Below are positions 53,567 to 60,539 of a stretch of 60,539 bases of DNA, one piece after another. The stretch's first letter is position 1. Each line of letters begins with the position of its first letter. The notes under the pieces were generated by a model. The model worked only from the letters and a program-made list of their open reading frames with translations, was not told the DNA's origin and searched no databases. Source of the DNA: a virus; IMG/VR virus record IMGVR_UViG_3300020200_003237, positions 1 to 60,539 of that record; one strand, written 5' to 3'. A program made the translations under genes and the position numbers.

Positions 53567-53976
53567 TACTTTGTTATTAAAAAGAATCCCATAGCTGCAA
53601 TGATTCCGGTGCCTAGAATTGATTTAAATTTATTTTTTACTCTTTCTCTCTTAAGATCCCGTTCCAAGTTCTTTGTATAGCTTTCTTGGATTTGGAACTT
53701 TTGTTTCTCACCATCAATTATTGTGAGATAGTTTGATTCTTTCATTTTAAGAGTGACAATCACACTATCTTTGATGGAAATCTTTTTCTCAGTTTCTGAT
53801 AATATTTCCTCAGTTAATTTTAGTTGTGCTTTTGCTGAATCACCTGTGATCAAATCCTTCATTATTTGTCTCACAATCGGAGTTGGAAAACACTTTACAT
53901 TAGTACTTGTATCTGTCTGTGAAAAAACTGTCAAGCTCACGAATAGTAAGCTTGTCAACACTATTAATCTTTTCAT
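53566..53976 (-). CDS. Exported coiled-coil protein, spanin-like
   Basis: 136 residues. Signal peptide MKRLIVLTSLLFVSLTVFSQ, a Cys at residue ~29, a long coiled coil, and a C-terminal hydrophobic segment GTGIIAAMGFFLITK. It begins 77 nt inside the neighbouring spanin-like gene, the arrangement of Rz/Rz1-type i-spanin and o-spanin pairs. There is no clear lipobox, so it may be a single-protein spanin or an unusual o-spanin. It would help break the outer membrane. Confidence 0.55.
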   Translation of the reverse strand: MKRLIVLTSLLFVSLTVFSQTDTSTNVKCFPTPIVRQIMKDLITGDSAKAQLKLTEEILSETEKKISIKDSVIVTLKMKESNYLTIIDGEKQKFQIQESYTKNLERDLKRERVKNKFKSILGTGIIAAMGFFLITK

Positions 53977-54262
53977 AGTATATTTCTTTTACGATGGTCT
54001 TTTGACCTTTGATTTTATCGATTGAATTATTTACGTCATCAATCTTTTGGTCATAGTTATCAATCTTCTCTTCCAACTTTAAATTGTCTTGATGGAGTTG
54101 TTTGATTGTTACATTTAATGAGTTGATTTGCGCTTTATCTGTTTTTAGCATTCTGACCGATGGTGTCAAAAAGAAGATTAAATAATAAAGAACATAGAGT
54201 CCAAATAACGCGGCGAGGATTGTCTTGTAGTGTGCCTTCAGAAAATTAATAATATTAATCAT
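53900..54262 (-). CDS. Inner-membrane coiled-coil protein, i-spanin (Rz)-like
   Basis: 120 residues. One N-terminal transmembrane helix (TILAALFGLYVLYYLIFFL, ~14-32) and a periplasmic coiled coil (INSLNVTIKQLHQDNLKLEE...). It fits an i-spanin. Its 3' end overlaps the exported coiled-coil gene by 77 nt, and both lie directly after the amidase-region genes. Confidence 0.6.
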   Translation of the reverse strand: MINIINFLKAHYKTILAALFGLYVLYYLIFFLTPSVRMLKTDKAQINSLNVTIKQLHQDNLKLEEKIDNYDQKIDDVNNSIDKIKGQKTIVKEIYYEKINSVDKLTIRELDSFFTDRYKY

Positions 54263-54851
54263 TTGTTGGTGTTTTCTTTCTAGAAGCTAAAACCTTAGCC
54301 CATTTAGATTTGAATTTATCATAAAATTGTTTCAACTTAGAAACAAAATCCAAAAATTCAGTGCTGACTTTCATCATATCTCCATTGATATAAACTCCGT
54401 TTGTCTCTCCAATTGAGAATACAAATTCAAGATCATAATCTATTACCTTACCACTCCACTCTACGTTATTTGGATATACATTTAACTCGTTGAAGTCAAC
54501 AAGATCTGATACGTCATCAATAAACTCATCCATTGTTTCTTGGAATGCAATCTTGTCGTCAGTTGTAATTTCGGTGTCATGTTCGTCTTTACCGTGTAAA
54601 ACTAATATACCACCACTGATTCTGTATGCCTGTGACTTATCAGAGGAAGACTTACCCTCCTCTTCATCTTCTTCGTAGGTCTCGTAATCGATGTCGTTCT
54701 CAATTTTATTCTCTATACTTTTAGCTAAGTTTGGCTGACCTAATTTCTCACCACTATTTACAAAATCATTTGTTGTCTCTTGTTCCAAAATCATTTTTGA
54801 TTTTCTCAAAAGATCCTTTATTTCATCATATCTGCTTTGATGTGTATTCAT
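54255..54851 (-). CDS. Acidic hypothetical protein
   Basis: 198 residues with an acidic EEDEEEGK run near residue 55 and a basic tail. Unknown. Overlaps both neighbours (8 and 26 nt) inside the lysis region. Confidence 0.55.
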   Translation of the reverse strand: MNTHQSRYDEIKDLLRKSKMILEQETTNDFVNSGEKLGQPNLAKSIENKIENDIDYETYEEDEEEGKSSSDKSQAYRISGGILVLHGKDEHDTEITTDDKIAFQETMDEFIDDVSDLVDFNELNVYPNNVEWSGKVIDYDLEFVFSIGETNGVYINGDMMKVSTEFLDFVSKLKQFYDKFKSKWAKVLASRKKTPTND

Positions 54852-55440
54852 TTTCTATTTTTTTTTGTAGGTACTGATAATCGAAAGCCGGACTTGGGTC
54901 TGTGTACATAGTATCAAAATTACTCCTACATACAACCCCTTCATATTTTTCAACACCATCTATTCTGGTATTGTGACCTATGAAGTTCTTTTCAATTGAG
55001 TTTTCTTCCAAGATTACCTTACAAAGCTCAGCAGTTGTTTCTATCTGAGTTGTTGTATAAGGTTGCCATAGGAAGTATTCTCTCCACTTTTTTTCGAATA
55101 TACCTTGTTTATAAATATTACCAATCCAATTAACGTAAAACTCAGTTAAAGGTTTCTTTTCAAGCCATCCAAGATTCTCGAGCATTACGAATATTGCATT
55201 CTTATTTATTGATTCGTCAAACATAATGTTTGAATAAGAATGATCATGTAACAACTGATAAATCTCTCCAGATCTTGAAATTAAATAGTTTGGTATCTTA
55301 TCGTATTGTGAGTTGTATCTGAAATTAAGGGAGGCCATATAATTTTGTATTTCCCTTGAAGTATGGCACAATATAATTTGTTTTTTTATCTTATGTTTTC
55401 CTTTTCCTTTGAAATTACCATATGAAACTATATTAAGCAT
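54826..55440 (-). CDS. N-acetylmuramoyl-L-alanine amidase-like endolysin
   Basis: 204 residues of the amidase-2/PGRP type. Zinc ligands are likely the His in ILCHTSREIQ (~26), the His in FIGHNTRIDG (~158) and the Cys in VVCRSNFD. IPNYLISRSGEIYQLL is the family's central strand pair and NAIFVMLENLGWL the later one. It would cut peptidoglycan between MurNAc and peptide. No signal peptide, so it depends on a holin, possibly the 4-TM protein next door. Confidence 0.7.
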   Translation of the reverse strand: MLNIVSYGNFKGKGKHKIKKQIILCHTSREIQNYMASLNFRYNSQYDKIPNYLISRSGEIYQLLHDHSYSNIMFDESINKNAIFVMLENLGWLEKKPLTEFYVNWIGNIYKQGIFEKKWREYFLWQPYTTTQIETTAELCKVILEENSIEKNFIGHNTRIDGVEKYEGVVCRSNFDTMYTDPSPAFDYQYLQKKIENEYTSKQI

Positions 55441-56170
55441 TTCTATTCTTGTAGTTCAAAACTTTTTTGTCGGAGGTCTCGATTTGGATGTCTTCCTCTT
55501 TCAATGGTTCTGTCGGAGTTACAGAAGGTTCCTCGATTTTTGAGAAATTTTTATTTTGGAGTTTATCCAATTCTTCCTGTAGTTTTATCAAGTCTTCCTT
55601 AGTTGGAGAATATTTTTCTTGTTCACTGATAAATTCTCTTTTCCCTGCTTCTAAACTTAATTTATCAATATCAATTTCTTGAGGGATAACCTCTTTCACT
55701 TTATTTTTTTCTTCCTCCTCAAACTTCACAAGCATATGAAGGAATGATAAGGAAATGAGGGGTAACATACCGCCTGAAATTAGAGCCAAGAATCTTTTAT
55801 GACCAATTATGTCACCTGATTCAACTCCTAAATAACTTACAACAGGATCAACCATGTCAACCCAATCTATGAAAGTTTGTCCGTTTACATCAATATACTG
55901 ATATGCAAAAAATATGTTTCCAATGAATTGTATTAGTGTTACTATACCGAATGGAAAATAAACTTTCTTTCCCATTTCAGCGGTTATTGCCGCAAGTGCT
56001 GATAACGCAGCTATCTCAACACCGATCGATAGGTATATTGCCCAACTTATTGGATTGGAGATACCGTACCATTTGGTAACGTGAGATATTGAAACTATTG
56101 CTACCGTGATGATTGGAACCAAAAATGCCGTATAGATGATAGTTTTGAAATTCTTTTGAAACCAATTCAT
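55433..56170 (-). CDS. Four-TM membrane protein, holin candidate
   Basis: 245 residues. Four hydrophobic helices in the first ~165 residues (TIIYTAFLVPIITVAIVSI, SWAIYLSIGVEIAALSALAA, FPFGIVTLIQFIGNIFFAY, FLALISGGMLPLISLSFLHM), then a charged cytoplasmic tail. It lies just upstream of the amidase with an 8-nt overlap. The position suggests a lysis role, but the size is larger than typical holins. Confidence 0.55.
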   Translation of the reverse strand: MNWFQKNFKTIIYTAFLVPIITVAIVSISHVTKWYGISNPISWAIYLSIGVEIAALSALAAITAEMGKKVYFPFGIVTLIQFIGNIFFAYQYIDVNGQTFIDWVDMVDPVVSYLGVESGDIIGHKRFLALISGGMLPLISLSFLHMLVKFEEEEKNKVKEVIPQEIDIDKLSLEAGKREFISEQEKYSPTKEDLIKLQEELDKLQNKNFSKIEEPSVTPTEPLKEEDIQIETSDKKVLNYKNRNA

Positions 56171-56454
56171 TATTTTAATTTATTAAGTTTTTTTATCTCT
56201 TCTTCAATCTCTGTTTGTCTCCTAACGTCAAAAATTTTTCTATCTGTAGCTTGAATCATTCTTTTTTCGGCTTCAAGACCAGATATTTTGAGTTCTCTTT
56301 TCAACTCATCTTTTGTATAGGTTGAATCTTTGATAGCTTGGATTTGTTTTTTGATTTTCGAAAGGTCTCTTGAATCACCGCAACTTTTGAAAAGACCCAA
56401 AAGGGCAATTACCAAAACTATTACAGTGAAATTTGTTTGAATAAATTTTTTCAT
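56170..56454 (-). CDS. Small exported or membrane-anchored helical protein
   Basis: 94 residues from MKKFIQTNF. One hydrophobic helix (VIVLVIALLGLFKSC) with a Cys that may be lipidated, then a charged coiled coil. It overlaps PspC by 4 nt. A lysis-region accessory is plausible. Confidence 0.55.
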   Translation of the reverse strand: MKKFIQTNFTVIVLVIALLGLFKSCGDSRDLSKIKKQIQAIKDSTYTKDELKRELKISGLEAEKRMIQATDRKIFDVRRQTEIEEEIKKLNKLK

Positions 56455-56645
56455 AATACTTTGTTTTTGTTTCTTGGGATGATAAAACACCCCAAAAGAT
56501 AGAAAAGAATTATAGGATATGGTGAAAAAATAGCAGCCAGAAATAATACCCTAAATAGAGTTGAATCTGTTTCGGTGTATTCGGCTAAACCGCCACACAC
56601 ACCACCAATTTTACTATCAGTTGAACTTCTGAATAATTTTTTCAT
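56451..56645 (-). CDS. PspC-domain membrane protein
   Basis: 64 residues from MKKLFRSSTDSKIGGVCGGL. The pattern K-x-x-G-G-V-C-G-G-L-A-E-Y, TLFRVLFLAAIF, PYPIILFYLLGCFIIP is the PspC domain, a short membrane-embedded family tied to phage-shock and envelope stress. A phage copy may stop host stress sensing during lysis. Confidence 0.8.
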   Translation of the reverse strand: MKKLFRSSTDSKIGGVCGGLAEYTETDSTLFRVLFLAAIFSPYPIILFYLLGCFIIPRNKNKVL

Positions 56646-56676
56646 AGTTCTATAATTTTTATACATCCTAAAAGAT

Positions 56677-56705
56677 AAAGGGTGTATCGTATAAATACAC
56701 CCTTT
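56677..56705 (-). terminator. Terminator after the sigma factor
   Basis: AAAGGGTGTAT and ATACACCCTTT, 11 bp, 7-nt loop. In minus sense the tail is ATCTTTT, a modest U run. Confidence 0.7.
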
Positions 56706-56713
56706 AGTCCGTT

Positions 56714-57514
56714 TTATAGGTAATCGAATAAATCGCTGGTTTCATTTCGGAGCTTTCGAATTGCTTTTTCCTTGATCTGACGAACCCTTTCCTTGGTCAG
56801 ATTGAAATCGTTTCCGATATCTTCGAGGGTTCTTGTAGATCCTGAGAGACCATAATAATCTTCAATGATAATTCTCTCTCTTTCGTCCAAAACTTCTAAG
56901 ATACCCATTAGTTTGTCTTTGAGTTTACCTTCAGTTGAAAAAACTGTTTCAGGATTTTCCGCATTTTGATTGACTAATAAATCAAGAAGGGTATCTCCCT
57001 CCTCATTAACAGGAGAGTCCAAGTTGACTGTATTTGGAAGGTTATGAAACTTTTCGGGTAGTTCAATACCGTTAGCTTCGAGTTCTTTCTTTGCTTTGTG
57101 GAGTTCTTGAACAACATTTACTGGTAGTCTAATCGTACGGGCATTCTCATTAAGGGATTGGAGGATGGATTGTCTAATCCACCATACACCATAGGATATG
57201 AATCTTAGTTTCTTGGACCAATCAAAGTTTTCGATTGCCTTCATAAGTCCATAGTTTCCTTCCGCAATAAGATCAGGAAGGTCAAGACCTTGATTTTGAT
57301 ACTGCTTTGCAACAGTAATTACGAAACGGAGGTTACCCTCTAATAGCTCTTTCTTGATTTCATTTGTTTCAGTCTCTGTTATGAAACCTGACAACATTCT
57401 TTCTGCCAAAATTCTTTCCCTGTCGGGGGTCATGACTTTCAATTTTCTTACATCTTTTAAATAAATGGAGATTTCCTCTTGATTGATTGGTGCACCTGTG
57501 TTTTTTTCTTTCAT
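56714..57514 (-). CDS. RNA polymerase sigma-70 family factor
   Basis: 266 residues, the size of the short RpoD of Bacteroidetes. Region 1.2 is SIYLKDVRKLKVMTPDRE; region 2 is NLRFVITVAKQYQNQGLDLPDLI through WWIRQSILQSL, with polymerase-binding and -10-recognition parts. Region 3 follows (NARTIRLPVNVVQELHKAK), and region 4 has the HTH TLEDIGNDFNLTKERVRQIK. It should direct host core polymerase to phage promoters, perhaps the TATTTATA class or variants of the TAnnTTTG class. No anti-sigma gene is adjacent. Confidence 0.92.
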   Translation of the reverse strand: MKEKNTGAPINQEEISIYLKDVRKLKVMTPDRERILAERMLSGFITETETNEIKKELLEGNLRFVITVAKQYQNQGLDLPDLIAEGNYGLMKAIENFDWSKKLRFISYGVWWIRQSILQSLNENARTIRLPVNVVQELHKAKKELEANGIELPEKFHNLPNTVNLDSPVNEEGDTLLDLLVNQNAENPETVFSTEGKLKDKLMGILEVLDERERIIIEDYYGLSGSTRTLEDIGNDFNLTKERVRQIKEKAIRKLRNETSDLFDYL

Positions 57515-57518
57515 AAAA

Positions 57519-58043
57519 TTATTTTCCGTAGTTATCTAATATTTCTTTCTCAAATTGTGAAATAGAATCAATTCCTTTGTCTTTGATCTTATCAAGAATT
57601 TCATCGACAGATGGTCTTCTAACTCGCACTTTAAGTTCTTTTAATATCTCATTCAAATATTCTCTATCTTCTTCCTCTGTGTATGTTTCTTTTTCTTTTT
57701 CACCGAACATCTCTCTTTTCATATCTATTCTCATGTCGACATTTTCTGAATCATTGGTAGTATCAAATAGATGACCACTTGTTTCTTCATCCATACAAAC
57801 TGACAAATTTTCACCAACTACTGAAATAAAAAAATAATCATAAAGTCCTAAAAGGGATCCGAGAACATAGTCGTGAATTTCTGTTTGATTAACATCACTC
57901 TCAAAACAGAACAATAAATTATTGGCTCTGTGAGAGAATTTAAGATGTGGACTATCAACAATCGGTGTTAATGTAGTTGCGATGTCTTGACACATTTTTT
58001 TGGAGTTAAAGTCTCCATGTAAGGACAGTAAGTATTTTTTCAT
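57519..58043 (-). CDS. Hypothetical phage protein
   Basis: 174 residues. The first ~110 residues are a compact alpha/beta domain of unknown kind. The C terminus RRPSVDEILDKIKDKGIDSI with FEKEILDNY is the DEILDKIxxKGIxSL tail found on many Bacteroidetes proteins. Co-transcribed upstream of the sigma factor. Confidence 0.6.
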   Translation of the reverse strand: MKKYLLSLHGDFNSKKMCQDIATTLTPIVDSPHLKFSHRANNLLFCFESDVNQTEIHDYVLGSLLGLYDYFFISVVGENLSVCMDEETSGHLFDTTNDSENVDMRIDMKREMFGEKEKETYTEEEDREYLNEILKELKVRVRRPSVDEILDKIKDKGIDSISQFEKEILDNYGK

Positions 58044-58549
58044 TTTGTAATAATAGATGTTATTTTTTCGGATTCCAAATATTCTCTAACGTTTAAATTT
58101 GGGTGTTGTTTATACCATTTGTGATCCGCATCCATCCATACATATGGATCAGTTGGGTCTTCGGACCAATTATATCTACAATAAAACTGAGGTTCTTTCT
58201 TTAGAAGATTTGCCCTATGTGATGAATGAAATAGTTCATTACCAAACCAATGGGGTAATACAACTTGATCTTCGGTAACATTTTCAATCATCATACTGTT
58301 ATTGAAACCACGGGAAATCCACTCAGAAATCGAATAGTTCATGTAAAGTTTCAATGCTGGTACAAAGTCCCTCCACATGATTGTACAAGGATGGTTAAGC
58401 CAACCTTTGTATGGTGTACCATCCAACTTTGGTCTACGTGTAATAGCCGAAATGATCTGATATGTTTCGACACGTTGTTTGCCTAACCTCTTGTTATCGA
58501 GAACCTGTAAGGATTTTCTCATGTCGGGATAAGGGAGAAATATTTGCAT
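58040..58549 (-). CDS. Pyrimidine-dimer DNA glycosylase-like (MSMEG_6728/T4 denV fold)
   Basis: 169 residues. MQIFLPYPDMRKSLQVLDNKRLGKQRVE matches the MSMEG_6728 family, related to T4 endonuclease V. Conserved features are the N-terminal DNKRL-KQ and the GWLNHPCTIMWRDFVPAL block. In endonuclease V the N-terminal residue does catalysis. It could repair UV damage in phage DNA; catalytic equivalence cannot be shown from sequence alone. Confidence 0.65.
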   Translation of the reverse strand: MQIFLPYPDMRKSLQVLDNKRLGKQRVETYQIISAITRRPKLDGTPYKGWLNHPCTIMWRDFVPALKLYMNYSISEWISRGFNNSMMIENVTEDQVVLPHWFGNELFHSSHRANLLKKEPQFYCRYNWSEDPTDPYVWMDADHKWYKQHPNLNVREYLESEKITSIITK

Positions 58550-59082
58550 TATTTTTTTCTGAATTGGATTGTAATTCTTTTATATCCACTCCACCCGTCC
58601 AAGACTGTGGTTCTGAATTCGAGCTCTGATTTGGGCAAAAATCCATCTATGAATTGGATACCTTCTGTCAATTTTGTCATTTCATTTTGGATATTACTTA
58701 TAAGTCCTGATTTGAGATTAAGGTTATAAAAATCATCAACAAAATTATTATAAGTTTTACTGTCTACAAATTTTTTTTGTGAATTTGTTGCAATTTTGAA
58801 GTAAGGTTCAGAATACAAAGTCCAATCATGTATTTGACTGATGTAATATTTTTTTACTTCCCGATACTTTTTTGATACTGGATGAAAAAGATCATATTTC
58901 TCGAAAAAACTTCTTGGTGTAATCAAAAACTTTTTCGGATCATAACCAACGCTTTTGATTTTCTGAATGTTGTTTCTACCAACACCATTCCATTGTAATT
59001 TAGGAGATACTGAAACTAATCTCCAACCTTGTTTTGCCATAGTTTTTTCAAACTTAGCACCTGTAAAAGATCGTGTTTGCAT
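58549..59082 (-). CDS. Hypothetical phage protein
   Basis: 177 residues from MQTRSFTGAKFEK, basic, unknown. The ATG at 59082 is preferred because TATCTTTG, a host-type -10 element, lies 5 nt upstream; the longer reading would run into the terminator. It is followed by a coupled gene (1-nt overlap). Confidence 0.6.
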   Translation of the reverse strand: MQTRSFTGAKFEKTMAKQGWRLVSVSPKLQWNGVGRNNIQKIKSVGYDPKKFLITPRSFFEKYDLFHPVSKKYREVKKYYISQIHDWTLYSEPYFKIATNSQKKFVDSKTYNNFVDDFYNLNLKSGLISNIQNEMTKLTEGIQFIDGFLPKSELEFRTTVLDGWSGYKRITIQFRKK

Positions 59083-59114
59083 TCCACAAAGATAGAACTT
59101 TACTTGATATAAAT

Positions 59115-59150
59115 AAAAAACCCCCACAATTTTTTGTGAGGGTTTTTTTT
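59115..59150 (-). terminator. Terminator between lysis-side operon and gene at 59159
   Basis: In minus sense ACCCUCAC...GUGGGGGU, continuous only through a U-G wobble, followed by six T and ATTT. It ends the 59738-59159 unit. Confidence 0.75.
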
Positions 59151-59158
59151 TGGTTTTT

Positions 59159-59269
59159 TTACTTCTTCAGTAAACCTTTCACAAAATTTACTAAGTAAGG
59201 AAGTACAAAATATCCCACCGCTGCTCCTGAAAGGAAATGCCAGTGCCATAAAAAACTTAATTGCTCCAT
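59159..59269 (-). CDS. Tiny membrane peptide
   Basis: 36 residues, MEQLSFLWHWHFLSGAAVGYF then VLPYLVNFVKGLLKK: one hydrophobic helix with two His and a basic end. It is too short for long-ORF scans; the frame is clean and followed at once by a terminator. It could be a holin- or antiholin-like peptide, but the function is unknown. Confidence 0.5.
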   Translation of the reverse strand: MEQLSFLWHWHFLSGAAVGYFVLPYLVNFVKGLLKK

Positions 59270-59291
59270 TTAAATTCTGTTTTTTAATCAA

Positions 59292-59738
59292 CTATAAACG
59301 GTACTTCAATCCAAAACCAATGAGGTTTGAATGTTTACCATCTTTTACAGTTCTTTGAATTGATTGCTCTAAGCACCATTTCTTGTTTATCCCGTATGCG
59401 ATGGAAGGAACGTAAGTAAATTGTCCTTTATGTCCATCGAAAAAGGTAACACCACCATCAAGTCCGATTTCCAGACCCTTTGTTAGGTGCTTTCGGAATC
59501 CAACCAAAACTGGCATTCTTACGAAGCCAGATTTATCTTGCATAAAACCGAGAGAGACATTCGTGTTATTTTTTCTGAAATCTACTCTTTGACCCCATGC
59601 TTTGGAATTCCAATCAACTTTCCCTGCTAAAGGTGCCATTGCAGTTGCTCCAACGGAAATATCCCATCCCCTGTTTTTTTGAGCAAATGTCACTAGCGAA
59701 AACGCCATAGCAAAGAATAACAAAATGTGTTTTTTCAT
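59292..59738 (-). CDS. Exported outer-membrane-type protein
   Basis: 148 residues. Signal peptide MKKHILLFFAMAFSLVTFAQ (signal peptidase I site after FAQ), then strands alternating polar and hydrophobic residues (SVGATAMAP, NVSLGFMQDK, GLEIGLDGGV, SIAYGINKKW), ending in an aromatic residue region KYRL. It looks like a small porin-like or lipoprotein-like beta protein. Surface exclusion of other phages is possible. Confidence 0.6.
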   Translation of the reverse strand: MKKHILLFFAMAFSLVTFAQKNRGWDISVGATAMAPLAGKVDWNSKAWGQRVDFRKNNTNVSLGFMQDKSGFVRMPVLVGFRKHLTKGLEIGLDGGVTFFDGHKGQFTYVPSIAYGINKKWCLEQSIQRTVKDGKHSNLIGFGLKYRL

Positions 59739-59936
59739 TTGTTTTTTGTTTATTGATTTATAAATAAAAATCCCATCACATAACTCTATTGAGATGCGGA
59801 TGGGATTGATATTTCTGTATAATAAATATTACCGAATTACTAAAAACTCTCCTCCAATCTAACGTGTTAGCATCCTTTACCTTTTTGAGTGTTTCATTCA
59901 TAAAAAATTACTGTCTCAACAAAGTATTTACTAATA
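59739..59936. other. Divergent spacer with IR and promoter elements
   Basis: No gene in 198 nt. It holds TATTTATA (minus, 59759-59766) for the OMP-like gene, a 9-bp inverted repeat AATCCCATC/GATGGGATT with a 21-nt loop (59769-59807), and AGTATTTACTAATA just before the ATG at 59937. Confidence 0.5.
59759..59766 (-). promoter_or_regulatory. TATTTATA element before OMP-like gene
   Basis: TATTTATA 20 nt upstream of the ATG at 59738. Confidence 0.35.
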
Positions 59937-60539
59937 ATGGAATTACGTAGTCTGATTTGGAAACTTTTGATAGAGCAACTTGATCAAAACACCATCAATC
60001 TCAAGAACAAATATGTTGGTGAAGGTAAACCCGTATCTGAAAAGGATTTCGAAAAAATCGTTGAAGTTACTAAAAATAAATTTTACTTGCTGAGTTGGAT
60101 TACCAAAAAGGTCGGCGGAGGAATCATTAAAAATGAGGACATCTACAAATATGAAGAATATTTTGACATATTTGAAAAGAACAAGAATAGAGGGAAATTC
60201 AAAAACAAGGATATTCACCTTTACAAAACGCCTGATGACGTTTTGGACTTTATAGAGGAAGCAATTAAAGTTAAAGAGGGGGATATTAAGTTTGAAGAAA
60301 CTGTCGGTAAAGACAATTACGTAACTCCTAATAACATCCAAAAACTTGAAGCTAGCGGAGGAATTAAATACTTAGGAATTTTTGACGGTTATCAAGTGTT
60401 TCAAGTGTCCAAAGTCGGTAAAGATGTTTGGAAACTTTACAGAGACATCTTAGGAAGATGCCAAGGTCAAGGTTCCAAAATTAGATTATGTACAATCGCG
60501 GATTACGATTATTTCAAAACATATTTAAAAGAACCCCAA
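59937..60539 (+). CDS. WCT-motif protein 3 (3' end outside window)
   Basis: 201 codons without a stop at the window edge. MELRSLIWKLLIEQLDQ carries an L-I-E site like the other two WCT proteins. Residues ~155-199 show the core order: VFQVSKVGKDVW, GQGSKIRLCTIADY (RLCT at 183-186, Trp replaced by Leu), FKTYLKEP. The rest of the domain lies beyond the end. The first 140 residues are helical and charged. Confidence 0.65.
   Translation, partial: MELRSLIWKLLIEQLDQNTINLKNKYVGEGKPVSEKDFEKIVEVTKNKFYLLSWITKKVGGGIIKNEDIYKYEEYFDIFEKNKNRGKFKNKDIHLYKTPDDVLDFIEEAIKVKEGDIKFEETVGKDNYVTPNNIQKLEASGGIKYLGIFDGYQVFQVSKVGKDVWKLYRDILGRCQGQGSKIRLCTIADYDYFKTYLKEPQ

Noticed and set aside
59943-60341. 132-codon minus-strand ORF at the window end
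   Set aside because: It is antisense to the longer plus-strand WCT-type gene, which has a coherent N terminus and conserved core; the minus product is Phe/Ile/Val-rich antisense noise.

Overview
The window looks like part of a large tailed-phage genome that infects a Bacteroidetes (Flavobacteria-like) host. It is A+T-rich and packed with short, overlapping genes. It carries tail-fibre proteins with S74-type self-cleaving chaperone domains, an amidase and spanin-like lysis genes, a private sigma-70-type factor, DNA methyltransferases, an initiator-type tRNA and many small phage-type orphans. The host inference rests on TTG-N19-TAnnTTTG promoters, the lack of clear Shine-Dalgarno sites, and signal peptides ending in FSQ or FAQ. 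No ribosomal, terminase, capsid or replication genes are in view.

Layout. 1-13.8 kb: unknown virion or accessory proteins, an ART-like protein, two sulfotransferases, a GT2 glycosyltransferase, two 2OG-Fe(II) oxygenases, a hotdog thioesterase, a flavodoxin-fold reductase and an SPFH protein. 13.8-15.5 kb: a non-coding island with a host-type promoter, an initiator tRNA and a ~950-nt structured RNA ending at a strong terminator (all minus strand). 15.5-24.7 kb: NUDIX, DUF192, corrinoid adenosyltransferase, DHH phosphoesterase, ferritin-like protein, DNA methyltransferase, a nucleotidyltransferase plus APS kinase pair, and a GT11 fucosyltransferase-like enzyme. 24.7-29.4 kb: a WCT-motif protein and two HExxH proteins. 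29.4-38.3 kb: three tandem collagen-like fibre genes. 39-48 kb: glutaredoxin, thioredoxin, PcfJ-like protein, a 920-residue collagen-glycosyltransferase fusion, a second WCT-motif protein, a Dam-like methylase and DnaJ. 48-60.5 kb: structural proteins, a histone-H1-like peptide, lysis cassette, sigma factor and a truncated third WCT-motif protein.

The most striking biology is a possible phage collagen-maturation system. Three Gly-X-Y fibres carry lysines in the X-K-G context. Close by lies one polypeptide that combines a COLGALT-like galactosyltransferase, a PLOD/LH3-like glucosyltransferase split by a methyltransferase domain, and a PLOD accessory domain. The lysyl-hydroxylase domain is missing from that protein, but two separate 2OG-Fe(II) oxygenases are encoded 32-39 kb away. 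A second surface-chemistry set (APS kinase, HIGH-type nucleotidyltransferase, two sulfotransferases, GT2, GT11) suggests sulfated or otherwise decorated glycans. The ornate RNA beside the tRNA resembles GOLLD/ROOL-type phage RNAs in size and context. Two candidate promoter or start-site signals recur: host-type TAnnTTTG, and a TATTTATA element often exactly 3 nt before the start codon.

All calls were made by reading the sequence alone; no searches or folding programs were run.
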